DNA of 64,000 nucleotides from Streptomyces sp. NBC_00094 (GTDB lineage: Bacteria; Actinomycetota; Actinomycetes; Streptomycetales; Streptomycetaceae). Both the position numbers and the translations under genes were made by a program. Position 1 is the stretch's first letter; every line of letters starts with the position of its first letter. The notes beneath the pieces were generated by a model. It searched no databases, was not told the origin of the DNA, and saw only the letters and a list, made by a program, of their open reading frames with translations. The stretch lies in assembly GCF_026343125.1 (NCBI RefSeq), contig NZ_JAPEMB010000001.1:1240001-1304000 (forward strand), given 5' to 3'. This document shows positions 26,962 to 35,076 of this stretch, piece after piece.

Positions 26962-27156
26962 ATGATCCTGTCCATCTCAGGCGTGGTCCTGCTCGGCATC
27001 ATCTGCTTCCTGTTCTTCAAGAAGGACGGGATGAAGGCCTCGCACGCCCTCGTCAGCGCGCTGTTCGGCTTCTACCTCGCAGGCACGGCCATCGCCCCGA
27101 GCATCACGGCGGGCGGGCAGAGCCTCGCCGGTCTCCTGGGCGGAATCAAGTTCTGA
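26962..27156 (+). CDS. Small membrane protein upstream of the FtsK-like gene
   Basis: A 64-aa protein with two hydrophobic segments (ILSISGVVLLGIICFLFF and ALVSALFGFYLAGTAIAPSI) separated by KKDGMKASH, ending GLLGGIKF. The ATG follows AGGAG. It is 48 bp ahead of an FtsK-like gene on the same strand and probably cotranscribed. It resembles the small Spd-like membrane proteins near FtsK-type transfer genes of Streptomyces mobile elements, but there is no integrase, replication gene or att site nearby, so I treat it as chromosomal. Function unknown. Confidence 0.8.
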   Translation: MILSISGVVLLGIICFLFFKKDGMKASHALVSALFGFYLAGTAIAPSITAGGQSLAGLLGGIKF

Positions 27157-27204
27157 CGCCCCCCAGAAAGTGCCTTGCCCCTTCCATGAAACCTGGAGTA
27201 CGAC

Positions 27205-28950
27205 GTGGCCCGGCGACCACTCCCCCGCATTCTGAGCAGCGGCAGCGCGCAGATCGCTCGTAGCCGAGAGATCGCGCGCACGGCCGCCGACAGCGCCACC
27301 GACGTGCTCCATCCGCTGATCACGGTCTCCCGTGGTCTGCGGAAGCTGGCCGCGACCGCGCGCGCCAGGTGGGCCGCGACCCCCAAGGAGCGGCGCGGTC
27401 CCACGCTGCTCCTGGTCGCGGCCTGCGTCCTGGTCGTCGCCCTCGTGCCGTACGGGCCGCTGCTCGCGCTCGTCACGCTCATGGGCGCCGCCGCATGGAA
27501 GGGGCGCGAACGCCCGGTCGTGAAGACCGGGCCCGACGACGCGGAGATCGCGCGGCTCAAGGGCCTGTACGAGGCCCTCGTGCCGTACCTCTCCGTCCCC
27601 GAAGACCCCTCTCCGCTCTTCTCCCACGGCGGCGACTGGAGCGGCGCCTTCGGGGAGTACGCCTTCGACGAGGACGGGCGGCTGACCCGGCTGAGGATCG
27701 CGTACCCCCCGTACTTCACCGACGGCGAGCCCGCCGCGCGCGCCCGGATCGAGCAGCTGCTGCACGCCAAGTCGGGGCGCGGCCGCGAGTACCTCTTCGA
27801 CTGGGACGAGGAGGGCAACCGGCTCGTCATGCGTGTGCTGCCCGCCCTGTCCACCGCCATCGCCGCCCAGCGCTTCGTCACCGTGCCGGGCGAGACCGTG
27901 CTCGGCTTCACCGACGGGGACGCCGTGCAGCGGACCGTGCCCGTGGTCGCCGCGGACGGTACGGAGGACGCCCCCGCCGTGGTCTGGCGCACCGGCCCCC
28001 GTTCCACCGAGCCGCACCTGCTGGCCGTGGGCCAGCCGGGCAGCGGCACCACCTCCCTGCTGCGCTCGATCGCGCTCCAGGCCCTGCCGCACGGCGACGT
28101 CCTGATCGTCGAGGGCGGCGGCACCGGCGAGTACGCCTGCCTGACCGGCCGCGCCGGGGTCCTCGCCGTCGAGTGCGGGCTCTCCGGCGCCCTGGCCAGT
28201 CTGGAGTGGGCGGCGCACGAGACGGAGCGGCGGCTCATCGCGGCCAACCGCGCCCGGCAGGCGGGGCACCCCGCGCCGGAGGACACCCGTCGGCCGCTGT
28301 GGATCCTGCTCGACCGGCCGAGCATCCTCGGTCACCTGGCCGCCGCCGACGGCCGTCCCGACCCGCAGGAGCTGCTCCAGGTGCCGCTGCGGCACGGGCG
28401 CGCGGCGCAGGTCACGGTGGTGGTGGCCGAGCAGTTCGACAGCACGGACACACTGAGCGAGACGGTACGGACCCACACCCGCGCGCGGATCGTGCTCGGC
28501 CCCGCCACGCCCGGGCAGATCGAGTCGGTCCTCGGCGTCGCCCCGCACACCACGCCGACGCCCCAGGTGCCGCAGGGCCGCGGATACGCGCGCCTCGGTA
28601 CGGGCCCGGTCCTGCGGCTCCAGGTGCCGGCGACGCCCGACCCGTACGACGACGCGACGAGCGAGGCGCACCGCCAGGCGGTGCTGGAGCTCCTCCCGGA
28701 GCGCCGCTCGGTGACGGCGGCCGCGGTCGAGACGGTCCCGGGCTCGGCCCCCGACCCGACCCCCGCGCCCCGCCACGCGCCGGACCCGGCTCCGGCGGCG
28801 CCCCGCCACGATCCCGACTCGGCCCCCGCGGTGCCGCTCTACGAGCCCGACTCCACCCTGGCCGCCCGCTACGAGAGCGACCCCGCTCCCCGTCTGGAGG
28901 CGGAGCCGGGCCCGGTGCCACGCCACGCCCCGGTGGCGGCCGAGGGCTGA
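27205..28950 (+). CDS. FtsK/SpoIIIE-like protein with altered P-loop
   Basis: A 581-aa protein. A membrane helix pair (TLLLVAACVLVVALVPYGPLLALVTLMG, residues 67-94) is followed by a DNA-translocase-like ATPase fold: EPHLLAVGQPGSGTTSLLRSIALQAL (P-loop, residues 276-283), VLIVEGGG, and RRPLWILLDRP (Walker B-like). The invariant P-loop lysine is Thr-282 (GSGTT in place of GSGKT), so it may bind nucleotide poorly or not hydrolyse it. The last 100 residues are Pro/Ala/Asp-rich repeats (HAPDPAPAAPRHDPDS). The GTG start follows GGAG. It belongs with the small membrane protein upstream. Role unknown; DNA pumping seems doubtful. Confidence 0.8.
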   Translation: MARRPLPRILSSGSAQIARSREIARTAADSATDVLHPLITVSRGLRKLAATARARWAATPKERRGPTLLLVAACVLVVALVPYGPLLALVTLMGAAAWKGRERPVVKTGPDDAEIARLKGLYEALVPYLSVPEDPSPLFSHGGDWSGAFGEYAFDEDGRLTRLRIAYPPYFTDGEPAARARIEQLLHAKSGRGREYLFDWDEEGNRLVMRVLPALSTAIAAQRFVTVPGETVLGFTDGDAVQRTVPVVAADGTEDAPAVVWRTGPRSTEPHLLAVGQPGSGTTSLLRSIALQALPHGDVLIVEGGGTGEYACLTGRAGVLAVECGLSGALASLEWAAHETERRLIAANRARQAGHPAPEDTRRPLWILLDRPSILGHLAAADGRPDPQELLQVPLRHGRAAQVTVVVAEQFDSTDTLSETVRTHTRARIVLGPATPGQIESVLGVAPHTTPTPQVPQGRGYARLGTGPVLRLQVPATPDPYDDATSEAHRQAVLELLPERRSVTAAAVETVPGSAPDPTPAPRHAPDPAPAAPRHDPDSAPAVPLYEPDSTLAARYESDPAPRLEAEPGPVPRHAPVAAEG

Positions 28951-29067
28951 GCACGGGCCGAAGGTCGAGGACGAGCCGAGGATCCCTCCCCAGGGCTCAT
29001 CGCACCCGCCACGGCCCAGAGCCCAGAGCCGAGCACCGAACGTCGAACGTCGGAGCGCGCCGCCGAA

Positions 29068-29116
29068 ACGCCGAGAGGCCGGTACGGACCCCTGGTCCGT
29101 ACCGGCCTCTCGGCGT
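29068..29116. terminator. Bidirectional terminator
   Basis: A perfect 23-bp inverted repeat (arms start ACGCCGAGAGGCC... and end ...CTCTCGGCGT) with a three-base loop CCT. It lies between the convergent FtsK-like and MocR genes and probably ends both transcripts. Confidence 0.9.
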
Positions 29117-29126
29117 GCGGCTCGAC

Positions 29127-30626
29127 TCACGCCACGAACGACCGGGGCGGTTCCACTCCCCCGCCCACGCCGGACTCGACCAGGCGGGCCGCGGCGGCCA
29201 GCCGGACGGCCGCCTCGTCGGCGACCGGCCCACCGACCGTGAAGGGCAGCCGGATGAAGCCCTCGAAGGCGCCGTCCACACCGAACCGCGGGCCCGACGG
29301 GACCCGGACGCCGACGCGTTCGCCCGCCTCGGCGAGCCGGGAGCCGGAGAGCCCGCCGGTACGGACCCAGAGCGTCAGTCCACCGCGCGGCACCGAGAAC
29401 TCCCACTCCGGCAGCTCCCTGCGGATCGCGGCGACGATCGCGTCCCTGTTCCCGCGCGCCTGCTCGCGCCGGAGGCGCACGGCCTCCTCCCAGCCGCCGG
29501 TCCCCATCAGCCAGTTCACCCCGAGCTGTTCGAGCACGGGGGTGCCGAGGTCCGCGTACGCGCGCGCGGCCACCAGGGAACGGATCACATCGGGCGCGGC
29601 CCGGACCCAGCCGATCCGCATCCCCGCCCAGAAGGCCTTGCTGGCCGAGCCGACCGTGAGGACCGTCGAGCCCGCCGGGTCGAAGGAACAGACCGGCCGG
29701 GGCATCTCCAGGTCGTCGTCGAGGTGGAGCTCGGTCATGGTCTCGTCGACGACGAGGACCGTGCCGGCCGAGCGGGCGGCCTCCACGAGCTGCCGCCGCT
29801 GGTCCTCGTCGGCCAGGGCGCCGGTCGGGTTGTGGAAGTCGGCGACGACGTACGCGAGGCGGGGCGCCGCGTCCCGCAGCACCTGGCGCCAGCGGCCCAT
29901 GTCCCAGCTGCCGAGGCCCTCGGACATGGCGACGGGCACGAGCCGGGCCCCGGCCTCCCGCATGAGCTGGAGGATGTTGGCATACGAGGGGGACTCGACG
30001 GCGATGCGCTCGCCGCGTCCGGCGAAGAGGTGGCAGATGGCGTCGATGGCGCCCATGGCACCGGTCGTCACCATGATCTGCTCGGGCATGGTGGGGATGC
30101 CGCGCGCGGTGTAGCGGTCGGCGAGCATCTGCCGCAGCGCGGGCAGCCCGGCCGGGTAGTCCCCGTGCGTGTGGGCGTACGGAGGCAGCTCCTCCAGGGC
30201 GCCCTGGACGCCCCGGGTGAGCCAGGGCTCGGGCGCGGGCAGCGCCGCGCAGCCGAGGTCGATCATCGAGCCGAGGGCCTCCGGCGGCAGCGGTTCGAGG
30301 CCACGGGCGGGCAGCGGGTTCCCGGCGGGTACGGCGGTCCAGCTGCCGGCCCCGCGCCGCGATTCCAGGAAGCCCTCGCCGCGCAGTGCCTCGTAGGCGG
30401 CGGCCACGGTCGTCCGGCTGACGTTCAGGGCGACGGCGAGCTCCCGCTCGGCGGGCAGGCGCGCGGCGACGGGGACGCGGCCCTCCAGGACGAGCAGACG
30501 GATGCCGTCGGCGAGGGCGCGGTAGGCGGGCGGCTTGCGGGCACCGGGCCCGGCGGGCCTGGGCTGCTGCGCCTGGAGCTGCCGGGCGAGCTGGGCCGGC
30601 CCCACCGCCGAAGTCCACTGAGCCAT
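29127..30626 (-). CDS. MocR-type regulator (GntR HTH fused to aminotransferase fold)
   Basis: A 499-aa protein of the MocR/PdxR family. Residues about 30-95 are a GntR winged helix (YRALADGIRLLVLEGRVPVAARLPAERELAVALNVSRTTVAAAYEAL). The rest is a type I aminotransferase domain with YAHTHGDYPAGLPALRQMLADRYTARGIP, VVADFHNPTG (pyridoxal-phosphate Asp/Asn region) and VGSASKAFWAGMRIGWVRA with the likely PLP lysine. It is divergent from a YczE-like membrane protein gene about 100 bp away. This pairing is known: YczR-type MocR proteins control yczE. A role in controlling that operon is therefore likely. Confidence 0.93.
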   Translation of the reverse strand: MAQWTSAVGPAQLARQLQAQQPRPAGPGARKPPAYRALADGIRLLVLEGRVPVAARLPAERELAVALNVSRTTVAAAYEALRGEGFLESRRGAGSWTAVPAGNPLPARGLEPLPPEALGSMIDLGCAALPAPEPWLTRGVQGALEELPPYAHTHGDYPAGLPALRQMLADRYTARGIPTMPEQIMVTTGAMGAIDAICHLFAGRGERIAVESPSYANILQLMREAGARLVPVAMSEGLGSWDMGRWRQVLRDAAPRLAYVVADFHNPTGALADEDQRRQLVEAARSAGTVLVVDETMTELHLDDDLEMPRPVCSFDPAGSTVLTVGSASKAFWAGMRIGWVRAAPDVIRSLVAARAYADLGTPVLEQLGVNWLMGTGGWEEAVRLRREQARGNRDAIVAAIRRELPEWEFSVPRGGLTLWVRTGGLSGSRLAEAGERVGVRVPSGPRFGVDGAFEGFIRLPFTVGGPVADEAAVRLAAAARLVESGVGGGVEPPRSFVA

Positions 30627-30728
30627 CGAAATCAGTCCACCTTCATCGAATTGGCCATGGTTGGCACCCGATCCCCCGCCACAGAGTGTCATGAGCCAGT
30701 CCACTACCACCACCCTGGGGGCAGTCCT

Positions 30729-31430
30729 TTGTCCATCGCCTCCGGCCTCCACGGCCGGCACCTCACCCGTCGGCTCGTCCAGCTCTACGTCGGACTGACG
30801 CTGTACGGGGTCAGCTCGGCGCTCCTTGTGCGCAGCGGGCTCGGCCTGGAGCCCTGGGGGGTCCTCCACCAGGGTCTCGCCGAGAAGACCGGGCTGACCA
30901 TCGGGGTGGTGTCGATCGTCGTCGGGGCGGCGGTGCTGCTCCTGTGGATCCCGATCCGGCAGCGGCCCGGCCTGGGCACCGTCTCCAACGTCTTCGCGAT
31001 CGGCCTGGCGATGGACGGCACCCTGGCCCTGGTCCCCGACGTCCACGGTCCGGCCGGGCAGGTCCCCCTCCTCGTGCTCGGCATCGTCCTCAACGGTGTC
31101 GCGACCGGCCTCTACATCGCGGCGCGGTTCGGCCCCGGTCCGCGCGACGGGCTGATGACCGGTCTGCACCGGCTCACCGGACGGTCGATCCGGCTGGTGC
31201 GGACGGCGATCGAGGTGGCCGTCGTCGCGACCGGCTTCGTCCTCGGGGGTTCGGTCGGCGTCGGCACGGTCCTGTACGCGCTGGCGATCGGGCCGCTCGC
31301 CCAGTACTTCCTGCGCTGGTTCGCCGTCCCGGAGGCGGAGCCCGCCCGCCCCGAGGTCGCCCCGGGGCCCGAGGCCGGTCTCCCCGAGGTCGCCCGCGCG
31401 ACACCGGAACAGGCCATACTGCGCCCGTGA
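30729..31430 (+). CDS. YczE/YitT-family membrane protein
   Basis: A 233-aa protein with about five membrane helices (LVQLYVGLTLYGVSSALLV, LTIGVVSIVVGAAVLLLWIPI, VFAIGLAMDGTLALV, VPLLVLGIVLNGVATGLYIAA, VRTAIEVAVVATGFVLGG, VGTVLYALAIGPLAQYFL) and the family motif GLGLEPWGVLHQGL. I chose the TTG start after GGGGGC; an ATG at 30657 in the same frame has no ribosome binding site. The C-terminal 35 residues are Pro/Glu-rich. It is divergent from the MocR regulator and its stop overlaps the GTG of the phosphodiesterase gene. Transported substrate unknown. Confidence 0.85.
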   Translation: MSIASGLHGRHLTRRLVQLYVGLTLYGVSSALLVRSGLGLEPWGVLHQGLAEKTGLTIGVVSIVVGAAVLLLWIPIRQRPGLGTVSNVFAIGLAMDGTLALVPDVHGPAGQVPLLVLGIVLNGVATGLYIAARFGPGPRDGLMTGLHRLTGRSIRLVRTAIEVAVVATGFVLGGSVGVGTVLYALAIGPLAQYFLRWFAVPEAEPARPEVAPGPEAGLPEVARATPEQAILRP

Positions 31431-32191
31431 CTCACGTACGCCACCCTTATCTCGACCACCCCTCCCCTCTCGCGTTCGCCCATCGCGGCGGCACGGCGAA
31501 CGGCCTGGAGAACACCGCGGCCGCCTTCCGCCGGGCCTCCGCGGAGGGCTACCGCTATTTCGAGACCGACGTCCACACGACGGCGGACGGGGTGCTCGTC
31601 GCCTTCCACGACGCGACCCTCGACCGGGTGACGGACGGCTCGGGCCGCATCCGCGACCTGCCGTGGGAAGCCGTGCGCGAGGCGCGGGTGGCCGGCCAGG
31701 AGCCGCTGCCGCTCTTCGCCGACCTCCTGGAGGAGTTCCCGGAGGCCCGCTGGAACGTGGACCTCAAGACCGAGTCGGCCCTGCTTCCCCTGGTGGACCT
31801 GGTCCGCAGGACCGGCGCCTGGGACCGGGTCTGCGTGAGCTCCTTCACCGAGGCCCGGGTGGCGCGGGCCCAGCGTCTCGCCGGTCCGCGGCTCGCCACC
31901 TCGTACGGCGTGCGGGGCATCGTCGGCCTGCGGCTGCGCTCGCTGGGCATCCCGGCGGCGCTGCGGGCGGGCGCGGTGGCGGCGCAGGTTCCGGAGCGCC
32001 AGGGCGGGATCCCGATCGTCGACCGGCGCTTCGTCCGGGCGGCGCACGCGCGCGGGCTCCAGGTGCACGTGTGGACGGTGAACGATCCGGCCCGGATGAA
32101 CTCTCTCCTGGACCTGGGCGTGGATGGCATCATGACCGATCATCTGGAGACGCTGCGCTCGGTGCTGACCGAGCGGGGTGCGTGGGTCTGA
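31427..32191 (+). CDS. Glycerophosphodiester phosphodiesterase
   Basis: A 254-aa cytosolic GDPD TIM-barrel enzyme. It has the catalytic HRG motif in LAFAHRGGTANGLENT, the metal-binding ETDVHTTADGVLVAFHD (Glu, Asp and the second catalytic His), then WNVDLKTES and the C-terminal VHVWTVNDPARMNSLLDLGVDGIMTDH. It hydrolyses glycerophosphodiesters to glycerol-3-phosphate and an alcohol. Length is typical for the bacterial family. It lacks a signal peptide. The GTG start overlaps the stop of the membrane protein gene, so the two are coupled. Confidence 0.94.
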   Translation: MTHVRHPYLDHPSPLAFAHRGGTANGLENTAAAFRRASAEGYRYFETDVHTTADGVLVAFHDATLDRVTDGSGRIRDLPWEAVREARVAGQEPLPLFADLLEEFPEARWNVDLKTESALLPLVDLVRRTGAWDRVCVSSFTEARVARAQRLAGPRLATSYGVRGIVGLRLRSLGIPAALRAGAVAAQVPERQGGIPIVDRRFVRAAHARGLQVHVWTVNDPARMNSLLDLGVDGIMTDHLETLRSVLTERGAWV

Positions 32192-32246
32192 GCGCGTGCC
32201 CGGGCGGCGCGGGACGGATCACGGGGACGAACGAGGGGGCGCGGCC

Positions 32247-33617
32247 TTGACCGCAGACACCACCGAACCGGAGGAGTACGCCGCCGGTCCCGCCGAACGG
32301 CGGCGTGAACAGCACGGCTGGTACTTCTACGACTTCGCGTGCTCCGTGTACTCGACGAGCGTCGTGACCGTGTTCCTCGGCCCGTACCTGACCTCGGTGG
32401 CTCGGGCGGCGGCCGACGCCGAGGGGTTCGTGCACCCGCTCGGCATACCCGTGCGGGCCGGCTCGCTCTTCGCGTACGCCGTGTCCGCCTCGATCGTCGT
32501 CGCGGTACTGGTGATGCCGCTGGTGGGCGCGGTGGCGGACCGTACGGGACGGAAGAAGCCCCTGCTCGCGGCGGCGGCGTACCTGGGGGCGACGGCGACG
32601 GCGGGGATGTTCTTCCTCGAGGGCGACCGCTACCTCCTCGGCGCCTTCCTGCTGATCGTGGCGAACGCCTCGCTGTCGGTCTCGATGGTGCTCTACAACG
32701 CCTATCTGCCCCAGATCGCGGAACCGGACGAGCGGGACGCGGTCTCCTCGCGCGGCTGGGCCTTCGGCTACACCTCCGGCGCGATCGTCCTCGTACTGAA
32801 CCTGGTCCTGTACTCGGGGCACGACTCCTTCGGCCTCACGGAGGGCGAGGCGATCCGGATCTGCCTCGCCTCGGCCGGTGTGTGGTGGGGTGCCTTCACC
32901 CTCGTACCGCTGCGGCGGCTGCGGGACCGGCACGTGCGGGCGGACGGGCGGGAGAAGACGGACGGGGGTGCGGTCGGCAGCGGCTGGAAGCAGCTGCGGG
33001 CGACCCTCAAGGACATGCGCAGGCATCCGCTGACGCTGTCGTTCCTGCTCGCCTATCTGGTCTACAACGACGGCGTACAGACGGTGATCTCCCAGGCCTC
33101 GGTGTACGGCTCGGAGGAGCTGGGCCTCGATCAGACGACCCTCATCACGGCGGTGCTGCTGGTCCAGGTGCTCGCGGTGGCGGGCGCCCTCGGCATGGGG
33201 CGACTCGCCCGGTCGTACGGCGCCAAGCGGACGATTCTCGCCTCGCTCGCGGTCTGGACGCTGATCCTGGTGGCGGGCTACTTCCTGCCCGGCGACGCGC
33301 CCGTGTTCTTCTACTGTCTGGCGGCCGCGATCGGCCTGGTCCTGGGCGGGAGCCAGGCCCTGTCCCGTTCGCTCTTCTCCCACCTGGTGCCGCGCGGCAA
33401 GGAGGCGGAGTACTTCTCGGCCTACGAGATGAGCGATCGGGGACTGAGCTGGCTGGGTCCACTTGTGTTCGGTCTCGCGTATCAGCTGACCGGAAGCTAT
33501 CGGGATGCCATCATCTCTCTCGTGATCTTCTTCGCTGTCGGTTTTGCCCTGCTCGCCCGGGTCCCGGTGCGACGCGCGGTGGAGGAAGCGGGAAACCCGC
33601 TACCGGAGCGTATTTAG
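32247..33617 (+). CDS. MFS transporter, UMF1/Atg22-like
   Basis: A 456-aa, twelve-helix major facilitator. The N-terminal WYFYDFACSVYSTSVVTVFLGPYL is typical of the UMF1 (Atg22-like) family, as are PLVGAVADRTGRKKPLL and YLPQIAEPDERDAVSSRGWAFGYTSGA. The TTG start (MTADTTEPEE) follows GAGGGGG; no ATG fits. It follows the phosphodiesterase by 55 bp and is probably cotranscribed. The substrate is not predictable; Atg22 in yeast exports amino acids from the vacuole. Confidence 0.9.
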   Translation: MTADTTEPEEYAAGPAERRREQHGWYFYDFACSVYSTSVVTVFLGPYLTSVARAAADAEGFVHPLGIPVRAGSLFAYAVSASIVVAVLVMPLVGAVADRTGRKKPLLAAAAYLGATATAGMFFLEGDRYLLGAFLLIVANASLSVSMVLYNAYLPQIAEPDERDAVSSRGWAFGYTSGAIVLVLNLVLYSGHDSFGLTEGEAIRICLASAGVWWGAFTLVPLRRLRDRHVRADGREKTDGGAVGSGWKQLRATLKDMRRHPLTLSFLLAYLVYNDGVQTVISQASVYGSEELGLDQTTLITAVLLVQVLAVAGALGMGRLARSYGAKRTILASLAVWTLILVAGYFLPGDAPVFFYCLAAAIGLVLGGSQALSRSLFSHLVPRGKEAEYFSAYEMSDRGLSWLGPLVFGLAYQLTGSYRDAIISLVIFFAVGFALLARVPVRRAVEEAGNPLPERI

Positions 33618-33784
33618 ACGCGGAAGTGAAAGGCCGGTAGTGTACGCCTTTGGCCTGCCAGGCGGACCGTTACTGCGTGCTGCTTTGGTGAAGACAGTGA
33701 GTCACATCTGACGTTAGGTGTGACAAAACGGGCACTGGTGGGTACAACAAGGGGCGGCACGACGGGCGACGCATGACCCGGCAC

Positions 33785-33811
33785 GGGAATCTTTACCGCC
33801 GACCGGACGTT
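33785..33811 (+). promoter_or_regulatory. Sigma-R-type promoter of rbpA
   Basis: GGGAAT, 18-bp spacer, GTT. This is a perfect match to the sigma-R (thiol-oxidative stress) consensus, GGGAAT-N18/19-GTT. rbpA is an established member of the sigma-R regulon in S. coelicolor. Expected start of transcription is near 33818, about 55 bp before the ATG. The free stretch upstream may hold a second, housekeeping promoter. Confidence 0.85.
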
Positions 33812-33872
33812 GACCGGATAACGACGACAGCGACACCTGTCCTGTGGGCGACAAGCCCGGGAGGCACGATTC

Positions 33873-34247
33873 ATGAGTGAGCGAGCTCTTCGCGGCACGC
33901 GCCTCGTGGTGACCAGCTACGAGACCGACCGCGGCATCGATCTGGCCCCGCGCCAGGCGGTGGAGTACGCATGCGAGAAGGGACATCGCTTTGAGATGCC
34001 CTTCTCGGTTGAGGCAGAAATTCCGCCCGAGTGGGAGTGCAAGGTCTGCGGAATCCAGGCACTCCTGGTTGACGGGGACGGACCTGAGGAGAAGAAGGGC
34101 AAGCCTGCGCGTACGCACTGGGACATGCTCATGGAGCGGCGCACCCGCGAGGAGCTGGAGGAAGTCCTTGCCGAAAGGCTGGCCGTCCTGCGTTCCGGCG
34201 CCATGAACATCGCCGTGCATCCGCGCGACAGCCGCAAGTCCGCCTAG
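33873..34247 (+). CDS. rbpA: RNA polymerase-binding protein RbpA
   Basis: A 124-aa actinobacterial transcription factor. It opens MSERALRGTRLVVTSYETDRG, has a core with the potential zinc ligands Cys-34, His-38, Cys-56 and Cys-59 (CEKGH...CKVC), and ends in a basic linker plus sigma-interaction domain (RTHWDMLMERRTREELEEVLAERLAVLRSG). RbpA binds RNA polymerase and group 1/2 sigma factors and stabilises open complexes. Loss slows growth and raises rifampicin sensitivity in Streptomyces. A sigma-R promoter lies upstream and a strong hairpin terminator downstream. Confidence 0.97.
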   Translation: MSERALRGTRLVVTSYETDRGIDLAPRQAVEYACEKGHRFEMPFSVEAEIPPEWECKVCGIQALLVDGDGPEEKKGKPARTHWDMLMERRTREELEEVLAERLAVLRSGAMNIAVHPRDSRKSA

Positions 34248-34264
34248 CGGACAGCCGGACGAAC

Positions 34265-34313
34265 AACGCCGCGGGGCCCGGTACACGATTCGTGTACCGG
34301 GCCCCGCGGCGTT
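34265..34313. terminator. rbpA terminator
   Basis: A perfect inverted repeat of about 23 bp per arm (AACGCCGCGGGGCCCGG... and its complement) with a five-base centre, followed by TTT. It ends rbpA and could also serve the convergent fxsA gene. Confidence 0.9.
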
Positions 34314-34328
34314 TCCGCGTACCCCGCG

Positions 34329-34368
34329 GCGTGTCCCGCGTACCCCCGAAGGGATACGCGGGACACGC
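34329..34368. terminator. Second hairpin, probably for fxsA
   Basis: 14-bp perfect arms GCGTGTCCCGCGTA / TACGCGGGACACGC with a 12-base loop, directly downstream of the minus-strand FxsA gene. Together with the neighbouring hairpin it separates two convergent genes. Confidence 0.65.
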
Positions 34369-34412
34369 ATGGCTCCGAAGGGGCACGCGGGTGGCGCGTG
34401 GCTCGACGTGGC

Positions 34413-35006
34413 TCAGGGCGTCAGGGGCGGACGGGGCTCCTCGGACCGGCGGGGGCCCTGGTGCGCGTCCTCGCGGACGACCTCGCCCTGGACGACCTTT
34501 CCGTCCGGGCGGTGGATGCGCGCCTGCTGGAAGGCGTCCTGGAGGCTGCCGGGAGGCGCGGCCGCCATACGGCGCTCGACCGCCTTCTCGGCGTACCGCC
34601 CGAGGAGGGAGCGGACCTGCGGGATCAGCAGCAGAAGTCCTGCCGCGTCCGAGACGAAGCCGGGGACCATCAGGAGCAGGCCGCCCAGCATCAGGAAGCC
34701 GTTGCGGTCCTCCGCGCCGGTCCGCTCGGGCGCCGTGGGCGCTTCGCCGGTCTGCGCGGCCGCCTGGGCCTGCTGGAAGGTCGTCGTGAGGTTACCGAAG
34801 GCACGCCGGCCCGCCCGCTTGACCACGGTGGCGCCGAGTACGGCGCCACCGACGAGCAGGGCGAGCACGGTCAGCACGCCCGCCGCGTCCGCCACCACCG
34901 TGAGCAGCCAGATCTCCAGGACCAGCCAGGCGGCGACGGCGAGCGGAAGGAACGTGCGTGCGCGGGAGCGTTTGGGGGCGAGGGGAGGCGGTGCGCCGGT
35001 CGTCAT
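34413..35006 (-). CDS. FxsA-family membrane protein
   Basis: A 197-aa protein with the FxsA domain (residues about 20-140): FLPLAVAAWLVLEIWLLTVVADAAGVLTVLALLVGGAVLGATVVKRAGRRA, then NGFLMLGGLLLMVPGFVSDAAGLLLLIPQVR. It has three to four membrane helices and a hydrophilic C-terminal tail. FxsA was named for suppressing phage T7 exclusion by the F plasmid; its normal role is unknown. The ATG (MTTGAPPP) was chosen over an upstream in-frame start because of the GGGGACC just before it and lack of similarity upstream. Confidence 0.9.
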   Translation of the reverse strand: MTTGAPPPLAPKRSRARTFLPLAVAAWLVLEIWLLTVVADAAGVLTVLALLVGGAVLGATVVKRAGRRAFGNLTTTFQQAQAAAQTGEAPTAPERTGAEDRNGFLMLGGLLLMVPGFVSDAAGLLLLIPQVRSLLGRYAEKAVERRMAAAPPGSLQDAFQQARIHRPDGKVVQGEVVREDAHQGPRRSEEPRPPLTP

Positions 35007-35076
35007 GGTCCCCAGTGTGCCTGGGACCCCGCCGGAACGTCGTAAAGGAGAGATCAGCACACAGCGGAGGAAACGA

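Noticed and set aside
26962..28950. Small membrane protein plus FtsK-like gene as a piece of an integrative plasmid
   Set aside because: No integrase, excisionase, replication gene, KorSA-like regulator or tRNA att site is near; both neighbours are ordinary chromosomal genes.
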